This document shows, in pieces, positions 1 through 11,190 of a DNA stretch of 64,000 nt. A program made the translations under genes and the position numbers. The stretch is from Inia geoffrensis (taxonomy: Eukaryota > Chordata > Mammalia > Artiodactyla > Iniidae), in NCBI GenBank assembly GCA_036417435.1, contig CM070899.1, positions 175,489,494 through 175,553,493 of the forward strand, read 5' to 3'. Within the stretch, counting starts at the first letter, position 1; the number at the start of each line of letters is the position of its first letter. The notes beneath the pieces were generated by a model. The model was not told where the DNA came from, made no database searches, and saw nothing but the letters and a program-made list of their open reading frames with translations.

Positions 1-3000
1 TGTCGATGGACATTTAGGTTGCTTCCATGACCTGGCTATTGTAAATAGTGCTACAGTGAACATTGGGGTGCATGTGTCTTTTTGAATTATGGTTGTCTCT
101 GGGTGTATGCCCAGTAGTGGGATTGCTAGGTCATATGGTAATTCTATTTTTAGTTTTTTAAGGAACCTCCATACTATTCTCCATAGCGGCTGTGTCAATT
201 TACATTCCCACCAACAGTGCAAGAGGGTTCCTTTTTCTCCACACCCTCTCCAGCATTTCTTGTTTGTAGATTTTCTGATGATGCCCATTCTAACTGGTGT
301 GAGGTGTTACCTCATTGTAGTTTTGATTTGCGTTTCTCTAATAATTAGTGATATTGAGCAGCTTTTCATGTGCTTCTTGGCCATCTGTACATCTTGTTTG
401 AAGAAGTGTCTATTTAGGTCTTCTGCCCATTTTTGGATTGGGTTGTTTGTTTCTTTAATATCGAGCTGCATGAGCTGTTTATATATTTTGGAGATTACTC
501 CTTTGTTGATTCGTTTGCAAATATTTTCTCCCATTCTGAGGGTTGTCTTTTTGTCTTGTTTATGGTTTCCTTTGCTGTGCAAAAGCTTTTAAATTGCATT
601 AGGTCACATTTGTTTATTTTTGTTTTTATTTCCATTACTGTAGGAGGTGGATCAAAAAAGATCTTGCTGTGATTTATGTCACAGAGTGTTCTTCCTATGT
701 TTTCCTCTAGTGTCTGGTCTTACATTTAGGCCTCTAATCCATTTTGAGTTTATTTTTGTGTATTGTGTTAGGGAGTGTTCTAATTTCATTCTTTCACATG
801 TAGCTGTCCATTTTTCCCAGCACCACTTATTGAAGAGGCTGTCTTTTCTCCATTGTATATTCTTTCCTCCTTTGTCATAGATTAGTTGACCATAGGTGCG
901 TGGGTTTATCTCTGGGCTTTCTATCTTGTTCCATTGATCTGTGTGTCTGTTTTTGTGCCAGTACCATATTGTCTTGATTACTGTAGCTTTGTAGTATAGT
1001 CTGAAGTCAGGGAGTCTGATTCCTCCAGCTCTGTTTTTTTCCCTCAAGACTGCTTTGGCTATTTGGGGTCTTTTGTGTATCCATACAGATTTTGAGATTT
1101 TTTTTTGTTCTTGTTCCATAAAAAATGGCATTGTTAATTTGACAGGGATTGCATTGAATCTGTAGATTGCTTTGGGTAGTACAGTCATTTTCACAATATT
1201 GATTCTTCCTATCCAAGAACATGGTATATCTCTCTTTCTGTTGGTATCATCTTTAATTTCTTTTATCAGTGTCTTATAGTTTTCTGCATACAGGTCTTTT
1301 GTCTCCCTAGGTAGGTTTATTCCTAGGTATTTTATTCTTTTGTTGCAGTGGTAAATGGGAGTGTTTTAAATTTCTTTTTCAGATTTTTCATCATTAGTGT
1401 ATAGGAATGCAGGAGATTTCTGTGCATTAATTTTGTATCCTGCAACTTTACCAAATTCATTGATTAGCTCTAGTAGTTTCTGGTGGCATCTTTCGGATTC
1501 TCTATGTATAGTATCATGTCATCTGGAAACAGTGACAGTTTTACTTCTTCTTTTCCAATTTGTATTCCTTTTATTTCTTTTTCTTCTCTGTTTGCCATGG
1601 CTAGGACTTGCAAAACAATGTTGAATGATAGTGGTGAGAGTGGACATCCTTGTCTTGTTCCTGATCTTAGAGGAAATGCTTTCAGTTTTTCACCATTGAG
1701 AATGATGTTTGCTGTGGGTTTGTCATATATGGCCTTTATTATGTTGAGGTAGGTTCCCTCTGTGCCCACTTTCTGGAGATTTTTTTTTATCATAAATGGG
1801 TGTTGAACTTTGTCAAAAGCTTTTTCTGCATCTATTGAGATGATCATGCGGTTTTTCTTCTTCAGTTAGTTAATATGGTGTATCACATTGATTGATTTGT
1901 GTGTATTGAAGAATCCTTGCATCTCTGGGATAAATCCCACATGATCATGGTGTATGATCCTTTTAAGGTGTTGTTGGATTCTGTTTGCTAGTATTTTGTT
2001 GAGGATTTTTGCATCTATATTCATCAGTGATATTGGTCTGTAATTTTCTTTTTTTGTAGCATGTTTGTCTGGTTTTGGTATCAGGGTGATGGTGGCCTCA
2101 TAAAATGAGTTTAGGAGTGTTCCTTCCTCTGCAATTTTTTGGAAGAGTTTGAGAATGATGGGTGTTAGCTGTTCTCTAAATGTTTGATAGAATTCACCTG
2201 TTAAACCCTCTGGTCCTGGACTTTTGTTTGTTGGAAGATTTTTAGTCACAGTTTCAATTTCATTGCTTGTGATTGGTCTGTTCATTTTTTCTATTTCTTC
2301 CTGTTTCAGTCTTGGGAGGTTACACCTTTCTAAGAATTTGTCCATTTCTTCCAGGTTGTCCATTTTATTGGCATAGAGTTGTTTGTAGTAGTCTCTTAGG
2401 ATGCTTTGTATTTCTGCGGTGTCTGTTGTAACTTCTCCTTTTTCATTTCTAATTTTATTGATTTCAGTCCTCTCCCTCTTGATGAATCTGACTAATGGTT
2501 TAACAATTTTGTTTATCTTCTCAAAGAACCAGCTTTTGGTTTTATTGATCTTTGCAATTGTTTTCTTTGTTTCTATTTCATTTATTTCTGCTCTGATCTT
2601 TATGATTTCTTTCTTTCTACTAACTTTGGGTTTTGTTTGTTCTTTCTCTAGTTGCTTAGGTGTAAGGTTAGGTTGTTTATTTGAGATGTTTTTTGTTTCT
2701 TGAGATAGGATTGTATTGCTATAGACTTCCCTCTTAGAACTTCTTTTGCTGCATCCCATAGGTTTTGGATCGTCGTGTTTTCATTGTCTTTTGTCTCTAG
2801 GTATTTTTTGATTTCCTCTTTGATTTCTTCAGTGATCTCTTGGTTATTTAGTAACGTATCGTTTAGCTTCCATGAGTTTGTGTTTTTTACGTTTTTCCCC
2901 GTGTAATTGATTTCTAATCTCATAGTGTTTTGGTCAGGAAAGATGCTTGATATGATTTTAGTTTTCTTAAATTTACTGAGGCCTGATTTGTGACCTAAGA

Positions 3001-3671
3001 TGTGATCTCTCCTGGAGAATGTTCCCATGCGCAGTTGAGAAGAAAGTGTTACATGCTGTTTTTGGATGGAATGTCCTATAAATATCAATTAAATCTATCG
3101 TCTATTGTGTCATTTAAAGCTTGTGTTTCCTTATTAATTTTCTTTTTGTATCTGTCCGTTGCTGTAAGTGAGGTGTTAGAAGTCTCCCACTATTATTGTG
3201 TCACTGTCGATTTCCTCTTTTATAGCTGTTGGCAGTTGTCTTATGTATTGAGGTGCTCCTGTGTTGGGTGCATATATATTTATAATAGTTATATCTTGCT
3301 CTTGGGTTGATCCCTTGATAATTATGTAGTGTCCTTCTTGCCTCTTGTATCATTCTGTGTGTTAAGGTCTATTTTATTTGATATGAGTATTGCTACTCCA
3401 GCTTTCTTTTGGTTTCCATTTGCATGGAATATCTTTTTCCATTGCCTCATTTTAGTTTGTATGTGTCCCTAGGTCTGAAATGGGTCTCTTGTAGACAGCA
3501 TATATATGGGCCTTGTTTTTGTATCCATTCAGCAAGCCTGTGTCTTTTGCTTGGAGCATTTAATCCATTCACGTTTAAGGTAATTATTGATATGTATGTT
3601 CCTGTGACCATTTTCTTAATTGTTTTGGGTTTGTTTTTGTAGGTCCTTTTTTTTTCTCTTGCGTTTCCCAC
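1..3671 (-). pseudogene. L1 ORF2 (endonuclease/reverse transcriptase) remnant
   Basis: Minus-strand reading frames at 3447-3671, 2648-3088, 1866-2759, 1470-1847, 679-1194 and 307-582 together follow L1 ORF2. They run from the endonuclease start ([19 protein letters not shown]) through the RT domain ([34 protein letters not shown]) to the C-terminal part. The frame is broken many times by stops and frameshifts. At the RT catalytic site (about 1518-1529) the FADD motif reads F-P-D-D, as one base change would give. The element could not make an active polymerase. Confidence 0.85.
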
Positions 3672-3674
3672 TTA

Positions 3675-3885
3675 GAAAAGTTCCTTTAGCATTTACTGTA
3701 GGGCTGGTTTGGTGTTGCTGAATTCTCTTAACTTTTGCTTGTCTGTAAAGCTTTTGATTTCTCCATCGAATCTGAATGAGATCCTTGACGGGTAGAGTAA
3801 TCTCGGTTGTAGGTTCTTCCCTTTCATCACTTTAAGTGTATCATGCCACTCCCTTCTGGCTTGTAGAGTTTCTGCTTCGAATCAG
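3675..3885 (-). pseudogene. L1 ORF1 C-terminal remnant
   Basis: The minus strand upstream of ORF2 encodes decayed C-terminal ORF1 sequence of the RNA-binding chaperone type. It parallels 31268-31561, where the same region reads more clearly. It breaks off at about 3885, where an apparent deletion joins it to the 5' UTR. The trimeric coiled coil and RRM-encoding parts are absent. Confidence 0.6.
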
Positions 3886-3911
3886 ATCTTGCGAAATCAG
3901 ATCCTGCAAGT

Positions 3912-3954
3912 CGTGTTGGCGGGGCGGCGGGGCGGGGGGGGGGGGGGGGGGGGG
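3912..3954. repeat. G-rich tract with about 21 consecutive G
   Basis: Several G blocks (GGCGGGGCGGCGGGGC) run into an uninterrupted run of about 21 G at 3934-3954. The tract sits next to the ORF1/5' UTR break in L1#1. It could form a G-quadruplex, and homopolymers this long are also prone to sequencing length error. Confidence 0.8.
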
Positions 3955-4813
3955 AAGAAAAGGACAACAATAACAAAGTAAAAAATAAAATTAGACTAGG
4001 GAACTAACACCTATGTTAAAAAAAAATACAAAAATAAAGATACAGGTGAAAGAACAGCCAAAAGGTAAAAGAGAAGCATGATTGTAAAGAAGAGGAGGAG
4101 GAAAAAAAAAAGTAAGAAATGGTGGAAAAGGCCTTGGCTGTGGAGGGCGGGGCCGAAGCAGGGGTGAGGTTTGGGTGATGGGCAGGGCATATGCTTAGTA
4201 CCCACAGGGGTGGAAAAGGCCCGGGGTGTGTGTGTGTTGGAGGGGGGCGGCTTAGGCTCAGCAGAACAGAAGGGGCCCAGGCATGCCTCCTGCCTCTGGT
4301 CTCAGAGGGTGGGGGACCCCACCTGGGAGCCCAGAAGGCTTTCTGGGCTCGAGTGGATGGGGTAGACGCCTTCCTCTCCTGCTCCTACAGTCATGGAGGG
4401 CCCCTTGCGCCTGCCTCTCCACATCTCTCCAACCTTCATCCTATGCCCCCAGGGCCAACCCAGCCCAGCGGGGACCTTTGTGGGCATAGGATCTGGCCTA
4501 GCCCGAGACGGGCAAACATCCCTGGCTAATTGGGCAGGGGAAATGCTGGGCCCGCTGCCCCCTGATCCGAGCCCCTGAGGGTCCCTCCAGGTGTGGATAC
4601 CCTTCCCCCCCTCAGCCACCCCTCAGGGGCGCTGGTCCTGTCCGGCCTCCACTTCTCCTTCCCCCTCAGTGCCCCCACATCCTACCAGTTTTCTTGGGGG
4701 TTCTTCCCGTCTCCTTGGGCATCAGGGTCCACCACTGGTGTCTGGCAGGTGCCCCAGTTGTGGGGAGATGTGCACTCTGCGTCTTCCCACACTGTCATCT
4801 TGACTCCTCCCTC
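3955..4813 (-). promoter_or_regulatory. L1 5' UTR (internal promoter region), antisense
   Basis: This GC-rich block differs sharply from the AT-rich surroundings and ends in the canonical L1 5' terminus. In L1 generally the 5' UTR carries a sense RNA polymerase II promoter and an antisense promoter. Here the antisense direction is the plus strand, toward the MLLT10 exon at 15111. Open frames up to about 110 codons in both directions inside it have no recognisable protein similarity and reflect GC content. Activity is unknown. Confidence 0.6.
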
Positions 4814-4819
4814 TAACCT

Positions 4820-6242
4820 TACAAAATTTACTTCTTAATTTTTAAAACTTTGAAGTTGAAATTATTCTTTGATCCATAGGCTGCAGAATGGAAAATATGT
4901 TAACAGGCTTGAAAGAGACATAAAACTCATTGTACATCTCCATTAGCGTTCTTGGTTGATGAGGTACGTTGTCATTGAGCAGTATTATATTGGAAGGAAT
5001 CTTTTTTCTGAGCAGTAGATCTCAACTGTGGGCTTAAAATATTCAGTAAACCATGTTGTAAACAGATGTACTGTCGTCCAGGACTTGTTGTTCCATTTTT
5101 AGAGCATAGACAGAGTAGATTTAGCGTAATTCTTAAGGATTCTAGGAGTTTTGAAGTACTAAGTGAGCATTGGCTTCAACTTTAAGTCACCAGCTGCAGT
5201 AGCCCCTAGTAAGATAGTCGGGGGGTGTTGTCAGGGCCTCTGAAACATTGAAGCCAGGCATTGGCTTCTTTAGCTATGAAAACTCCTAGATGTCATTTTC
5301 CAATTGAAGGCTGTTTCATCTACATTGAAAATCTGTTGTTTAGTGTAGCAACCTTCATTAATTATCTTCGCTAGCTCTTCTGGATAACTTGCTGTAGCTT
5401 CTGTATCAGCACTTGCTGCTTCACCTTGCACTTTGATGTTACGGAGGCAGCTTCATTCCTTAAACCTCATGAAACAACCTCTGCTAGCTTCATACATTTC
5501 TTCTGCAGCTTCCTCATCTCTCTCAGTCTTCTTAGAATTGAAGAGAATTAAGGCCTTGCTCTGCATTTGGCTTTGTTGTGGCTGGCTTGATCTTCTGTCC
5601 AGACTCCTGAAACTTTCTCCATATCAACAATTAGGGTGTTTTGCTTTCTTATAATTTGTGTGTTCACAGTAGTGTCACTTTTAATTTTCTTTAGGAATTT
5701 TTCCTTTGCATTCACAACGTAGCTGGCTCTTTGGTACAAGGGGCCTAGCTTTCAGCCTCCCTTGGCTTTTGACATGCCTTCCTCACTGAGCTTAATCATT
5801 TTTAGCTTTTGATTTAAAGTGAGAGATGTGCAATTCTTCCTTTTGCTTAAACACTACTTGAATTGAACACAATTTCAGTATTGTTGTGTCTCGGAATAAG
5901 GAGGTCTGAGGAGAGGGAGAGAGATAGGGGAACAGCTGCTCAATGGAACAGTCAGAACATACAACATTTGTTTAATTAAATTTGCTGTCATGCATGGGTG
6001 TGGCACCCCAAAACAATTAAATAGTAATGTCAAACATCACTGATCATGGATACTATGATAAATATTATAATAATGAAAAAGCTGAGATATTGTGAAAATT
6101 ACCAAAATATGACAAAAAGACATGAAGCAAGCAAATGTTGGAAAAATGGTGCCAGTAGACTTGCTTGATGCAGAATTGCCACAGACCTTCAATTTATAAA
6201 AAAAGCAACATCTGTGAAGAGCAGTAAAATGAGGTATGCCTG
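4820..6242 (-). mobile_element. Tigger1-type (pogo/Tc1-mariner) DNA transposon, antisense, 3' part lost
   Basis: The right terminus reads as the reverse complement of CAGGCATACCTCATTTTACT and is followed by TA (6243-6244), the expected TIR and TA target site of Tigger1. Inward lies decayed transposase sequence. The other end is cut at about 4820 by L1#1, and its remainder would lie before position 1. Such elements are fossils in mammals. Confidence 0.8.
4850..5830 (-). pseudogene. Tigger1 transposase pseudogene fragment
   Basis: Minus-strand translation gives recognisable pogo-family transposase blocks. They are [19 protein letters not shown] with ADMEKV-like sequence near 5550-5720 (HTH DNA-binding region), [20 protein letters not shown] near 5450-5520, [12 protein letters not shown] near 5310-5340 (holding the first catalytic Asp), and QPMDQ near 4865-4885. 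Many stops and frameshifts interrupt it. In intact relatives the protein cuts and pastes the element through a DDE/D catalytic domain. Confidence 0.75.
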
Positions 6243-6256
6243 TATAGTTGGAGCAT

Positions 6257-6474
6257 TGTTTTTTTTTTTTTTTTTTTTTTTCCAGTATGCGGGCCTCTCA
6301 CTGTTGTGGCCTCTACCATTGCGGAGCACAGGCTCCAGATGCGCAGGCTCAGTGGCCATGGCTCACGGGCCCAGCCGCTCCACGGCATGTGGGATCCTCC
6401 CGGATTGGGGCATGAACTCGTGTCCCCTGCATCGGCAGGAGGACTCTTCAACCACTGTGCCACCAGGGAAACCC
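6257..6474 (-). mobile_element. CHR-2-type tRNA-derived SINE
   Basis: A T-run (reverse of the A-tail) is followed by the reverse complement of a full CHR-2-like SINE ending CCACCAGGGAAACCC. The direct repeat TGGAGCAT at 6249-6256 and 6475-6482 is a target-site duplication. The T-tract plus CCAG at about 6280-6284 looks like a splice acceptor. Confidence 0.9.
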
Positions 6475-6719
6475 TGGAGCATATTCTTAATTCACTTAGC
6501 CAATCTGTCTCTCTTGTTTTTGACGGGATAGTTTAACCCGTTTCCATTTAAAGTAGTTACTGATAATTTATGCCATTTTACTATTTTTCCTGTACGTTTT
6601 ATGCCCCCCTTTGTTCTTCTATTTCTCCAATACTGCCTTTTTTCTTAAATTGATATTTTTGGCTTTGTGCCCTTTTGATTTCCTTCCTTTTTTTTCCTTT
6701 TATTTTCATTTCTTTCTTT

Positions 6720-6845
6720 TTTTTTTTCTTCCCCCCCCCCGCCCCCCCGCGGCATGTGGGATCTTAGTTCCCTGACCAGGGATTGAACCCGTGCCCCCTG
6801 AAGTGGAAGTGTGGAGTCTTAACCACTGGACCATCAGGGAAGCCC
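6720..6845 (-). mobile_element. Short tRNA-SINE copy with C-run
   Basis: The reverse complement of the tRNA-like SINE head (GATCTTAGTTCCCTGACCAG ... CCATCAGGGAAGCCC) is preceded by a T-run and a broken C-run at about 6731-6748 instead of a normal body and tail. Confidence 0.8.
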
Positions 6846-6857
6846 TGCCTTCCTTTT

Positions 6858-7271
6858 TTTTTTTTTTTTTTCTAAGATTTATTTATTATAGGCTGCGTTG
6901 GGTCTTAGTTGTAGCATGTGGGATCTTTGTTGAGGCACATGGGATCTTTCGTTGCGGCGTGAGGGCTCTTTGTTGTGGTGCGCGGGCTTCTCTCTAGTTG
7001 TGGCGTGCGGGTTTTCTCTTCTCTAGTTGGGGCTCGCAGGCTCCAGGGCGTGTGGGCTCTGTCATTGTGTTGTGCAGGTTCCAGAGCACATGGGCTCTGT
7101 AGTTTGTGCCACATGGGCTGTAAATTGAGACGTGCAAGCTCAGTAGCTGTGGCGTGTGGGCTTAGTTGCCCCACATTATGTGGGATCTTAGTTCGCTGAC
7201 CAGGGATTGAACTCATGTTCCCTGCATTGCAAGGTGGATTCTTTACCACTGGACCACAAGGGAAGTCCCCC
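6858..7271 (-). mobile_element. CHR-1-type SINE with long variable body
   Basis: A T-rich tail, a long degenerate GTGGCGTGCGGGCTTCTC-like repeat body, and the tRNA-derived head in reverse. Target-site duplication GCCTTCCTTTT at 6847-6857 and 7272-7282. Confidence 0.9.
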
Positions 7272-7309
7272 GCCTTCCTTTTCTTTTGTGTATATTTTTA
7301 AGGCACAGT

Positions 7310-7541
7310 TGACCTTTGAACAACATGGGAGATAGGGGCACTGACCCACTGTGTAGTCAAAAATCCAAGTATAATGTATAGTTGGCCCTCCATATATATG
7401 TGATTCCTCCATATCCAAGGTTCCACGTCCACAGATTCAACAAACTCTGGATTGTGTGGTACTGTAGTATTTACTATGGACAAATTGCGTGTAAGTGGAC
7501 CTGCACAGTTCAAACCTGTGTTTTACAAGGGCCAACTTCAT
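7310..7541. mobile_element. MITE of Tc1/mariner-Tigger type
   Basis: The element begins CAGTTGACCTTTGAACAAC and ends with an imperfect inverted copy (GTTCAAACCTGTGTTTTACA AGGGCCAACT), giving terminal inverted repeats. The interior holds another Tigger/MER2-like inverted sequence (GTTGGCCCTCCATAT ... CAACAAACTCTGGAT). It has no coding capacity. I cannot name the exact subfamily. Confidence 0.65.
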
Positions 7542-7600
7542 TTCCTTGCTGGTTTCCATGAGGATTACAATTAACATCCTAAATTTGTAATAACTTTGAA

Positions 7601-8040
7601 ATAAAAAAAAAATTATTTTTGGCTGCATTGGGTCTTCGTTGCTGTGCGTGGGCTTTCTCTAGTTGTGGTGAGTGGGGGCTACTCTTTGTTGCATTGCACG
7701 GGCTTCTCATGTGGTGGCTTCTCATTGCGGAGCACGGGCTCTAGGCGTGTAGGCTTCGGTAGTTGCAGCATGTGGGCTTCAGTAGTTGTGGCATGCAGGC
7801 CTTAGAGCGCATGGATTTCAGTAGTTGTGATGCGTGGGCTCTAGGGCATGCAGGCTTCAATAGTTGTGGTGTGTGGGCTCACTAGTTGTGGGTTGTGGGC
7901 TCTAGAGCACGGGCTCAGTAGTTGTGGCGTACGGGCTTAGTTGCTCCATGACACGCAGGATCTTCCCGGACCAGGGATTGAACCTGTGCCCCCTGCATTG
8001 GCAGCCGGATTCTTAACCACTGCACCACCAGGGAAGTCCC
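7601..8040 (-). mobile_element. CHR-1-type SINE, long form
   Basis: An A/T tail precedes GGCTGCATTGGGTCTTCGTT, then repeated TTCAGTAGTTGTGG modules, then the reverse tRNA-like head ending CCACCAGGGAAGTCCC. Target-site duplication ACTTTGAA at 7593-7600 and 8041-8048. Confidence 0.9.
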
Positions 8041-8280
8041 ACTTTGAATTGATACCAACTTAGCTTCAGTAGCATACAAAAAATTCTGCTCACATTCCCC
8101 CACTTTTCTATTGTTTTTTCAAAATTTGTGTCTTTTTACATATCATGTTCCCATTAACATAGACATAGTTATTTTTTTCATGCATTTGTCTTTTAAACCA
8201 TGTAGGAAATATAAAGAAGAGTTACAAATCAAAACTAACATAATGCTGGCTTTAATTTTTCCCTATATTTAATTTTTACT

Positions 8281-11190
8281 GGCGTTAAAATTTTTTTTTT
8301 TTGGTACGGCTTTTAGTTACTGTCTAGTGTTCTTTCGTTTAGCCAGAAGGACCCCCTTTCCAATTTCTTGTAGGGCAGGTCTCTTAGCAACAGATTCCCT
8401 CACCTTCTGTTTCGTTGGGAATGTCTGTCTTTTTCCATATTTGAAGGATAGCTTTGCTTGATTTAGAATTCTTGGGTGACAGGTTTTTTTCTTTCAGAAA
8501 ATTTAAAATGTCATTGTATACACCCTAATGGCCCCTATTGAATTCGATGAGAAATTTGTTGTTTAATGTTACTGAGGATTCTTTGTATGTGACAAGTTGC
8601 TTTTCTGTTAATCTTTTAAAAATTCTCTTTTTTCTTGGCTTTTAGCAGTGATTATTATTTTATCTCAGTGCAGATCTCTTTGTGTTTATTCTTCTTGAGG
8701 TTTCTTGAGCCTCTTGAATGTGTAGATTCATGTAATTATCTAATTGGGAAGTTTTTGGCCAATATTTCTTAAAATATTTTCTCTGTTCCTCTTTTTCCTT
8801 TTCTTCTGGAATTCCCATTGTTTGTATGTTAGTAGGCATGATTGTGTCCTACAGGTTTCGTAGGAACTCCTCTGCTCCCCTTTTTTAAATGATCCAGAAA
8901 CTGGATAATTTCAATTGGTCTACCTTTAAGTTTACTGAGTTTTTTTCTTTACCTACTCACATCTGTTGTTGAGACCCTCTAGTGTAGTTTTCATTCTGGT
9001 TATTATAATTTTCAATGTCAGTGTTTCTGTTTGGTTCCTTTTTGAAACGACTGTTGATTCTCTTTTGAGACATCATTGTCCTAGTTTCCTTTAGCTCCTT
9101 GACCTTGCTCTCCTTTATCTTTGAGCAGATCTAAGACAGTTGATTTAAAGTCTGCACTAAATGTCTGTGCTTCTACAGAGAGAGATTCTCTTCAGTTCTC
9201 CTGTGAATGGGCTATACTTTCTTTTTCTTTGCATGCTTTGTAACTCTTGAAAACTGGATGTACTGAATATTATGATATGGTAACTCTGGAAAGTGGGTTC
9301 TTTACTCACGGTTTAATTTTGTTGCTTGCTGTATGCTGCAGTTATTTACCTTTTTAGTGGTCTTCTATGCAATTTTTTAAAAAGTGTACATTCTTTGTCA
9401 CTTTGATCTCTAAAGTCTGTTTCTGTAGTTTGTGTTCAACTAGTTTTTTGACAGAGATTTGCTTGAATACCAGGTGCCAAAATAGCGAGAGAGAGGGAGA
9501 ATCAAAAAGAAAAAAAAAAGGAAAAAAGCAACACCTCTTCCAGTCTTTGCAGGTTGGCTCTGTGCTAGGACTGTTCCTTCAGTGGCTAGCAGTCTTCTTA
9601 CCACTCTCCCTTACTTAGCCTTCACTTCCTGCTTGCCCTGTACCAGGAGATAGACAAGAGATGAAAGGTTAGTGTCTCATCAGGTCTTTTAGGAATATGC
9701 ATCCTGCCCTGGGCATGTGGTGCTGTCTAAATTCCCAAGAATGAACAGACACTTTTCAGTGCCCCAATTTCCAAGAGAAACTTTGCCCCCAGCTTTTCCT
9801 CTTAGGCTCTTGGCACTAGGTTATTTGCTTGAACCATGATCTTTTGCCCCAGGGACCTGTGGGTATTTTGTCTGCCTTACAGTGATTTGAGGATACCTAC
9901 CACTTTTCTGCCCTGAGTGAGTTCTGAGCTTGTCAAAAGAATAAGCATGTTGTGTCAGTTCTTCAGTAGCCAACAGACACTTTAGAGGAACACAATTCTT
10001 TGCAAATAAAGTCTGCTCTGCTCCTTCTGAAACCAGAAGCTGGGGTTCTTCACTGGGAATACAAGATGCTATCTTCAAGACCTCTGCTGAATCCATGGGT
10101 CAAGGGAAAGTAAAAATTCCCAAAGCTTTTCTGCCATTTTGGGGGGGGGGGGGCTGCGCTGCGTGGATTGCAGGATCTTAGTTCCCTGACCAAGGATTGA
10201 ACTTGGGCCCACGGCAGTGAGAGCACTTGAGTCCTAACCACTTGACCGCAAGGGAACTCCCCACTTTTCCTGCCATTTTTAAGTTGCTTTTTTCTGATTT
10301 AGCGCTTGCTTGGTTGCTGCAAACCTTTCATTCTCTTTCGCAGAGTCCTGACAAAATTGGTTCTGATAGTTTCTGCTTGACTTCTTGATGTTTCTGTGGT
10401 GGAATGTGCCCTTGGAGCTGCCTTCTCCCCCATTTTTGCTAACATAAATCTGGATATTTTTGCATCCCTGTAAGTCTCCTTGAGTTTTGTTCTGATATAC
10501 AGTTATGTTCCTTGGAAACAGTTTGATCTTTTCAGGTCCTGCTCTTATGATTTATTCAGTGGGTCCAGAGCAGTGCTCAGTCTAGGGGTACTTATTCCCA
10601 CTACTGAGGCAAGACCTTTATGAGTCTTTTACCCAGTGAAAGCCCTGTGAGTTGGGAGTTTTTCCAGTCTGGCTCAGGGAACAGGCACTGTTCCTAGCCC
10701 TTTGTGCCAGTCGGATACTGTTCCCTCTAGTCTTTTTGGCTGGTTCTTTTTCCAGCCTCAGGTAATTTCTCTACTCACATGTTCTCTGTTTAATAAGTAG
10801 TGCTGTTTCTCTTTCTCTGTCTTTGAGTGTTCTCTCTCTGAAGGGCTTTCATTTCTGGTACTTGGCTTTGCCAATTTTAGCTTTCTTGGTCTCACCCATC
10901 TCCTATACTTTGAGAGTGTCCTGGGCTTGGCCTCAGTTTCTCTCCTTGAGTCTTGGCCTGGAAGAACTCTCAAGACATTAAGAGGGGGCAAACAGACGGC
11001 TCACCTCATTTGTCTGTTACCTCTTTGAGATTGTTGTCCTTCTGTAGCTGATACACAGGTATCTTGAGAACCACTGTCTAAATTATTTTGCCTTTTTTTT
11101 TTTTTTTTTTTGAGTGTGTGGGGTATGCATTGTTTCATGCAGGAGGATAAATTTGGTCCCTGTTATTCCATCTTGACCAGTCTCCTACTA
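8281..11190 (-). mobile_element. Old L1 5' region, antisense (interrupted by a SINE)
   Basis: The text resembles the antisense 5' part of ancient mammalian L1 elements, for example GATAGCTTTGCTTGATTTAG followed by ATTCTTGGGTGACAG, and it closes near 11160-11180 with TTATTCCATCTTGACCAG, an L1 5'-terminus-like motif. No intact frame remains. Subfamily not assigned; a repeat-library search would settle it. Confidence 0.55.
10141..10262 (-). mobile_element. Short tRNA-SINE with G-run, inside old L1
   Basis: A G homopolymer (about 10140-10153) leads into the reverse complement of a tRNA-like SINE head ending CCGCAAGGGAACTCCC. Near-identical flanks CTTTTCTGCCATTTT (10126-10140) and CTTTTCCTGCCATTTT (about 10263) are an imperfect target-site duplication. 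Confidence 0.8.

Larger units (their letters stand above)
1..4813 (-). mobile_element. LINE-1 copy (L1#1), antisense, cut by the window start, with 5' UTR retained
   Basis: On the minus strand this reads, from 4813 down to 1, as L1 5' UTR, a stub of ORF1, then most of ORF2. The 5' end is recognisable because the plus strand reads GTCATCTTGACTCCTCCCTC at about 4792-4811, the reverse complement of the usual L1 start (GGAGGAGTCAAGATG). Between about 3885 and 3955 the sequence jumps from the ORF1 C-terminal coding region to 5' UTR, so most of ORF1 is missing. The 3' end lies outside the window. It abuts a Tigger1 fragment at about 4820, so it probably inserted into that older element. L1 is an autonomous non-LTR retrotransposon; this copy is defective. 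Confidence 0.85.

Noticed and set aside
4171..4838. Overlapping open frames of 60-110 codons on both strands in the GC-rich block
   Set aside because: They lie in an L1 5' UTR, have no recognisable domain, and are expected from high GC content with few stops.
6257..6474. tRNA gene
   Set aside because: SINE heads here carry A- and B-box-like sequence from a tRNA ancestor but lack an intact cloverleaf; none of the copies is a functional tRNA gene.
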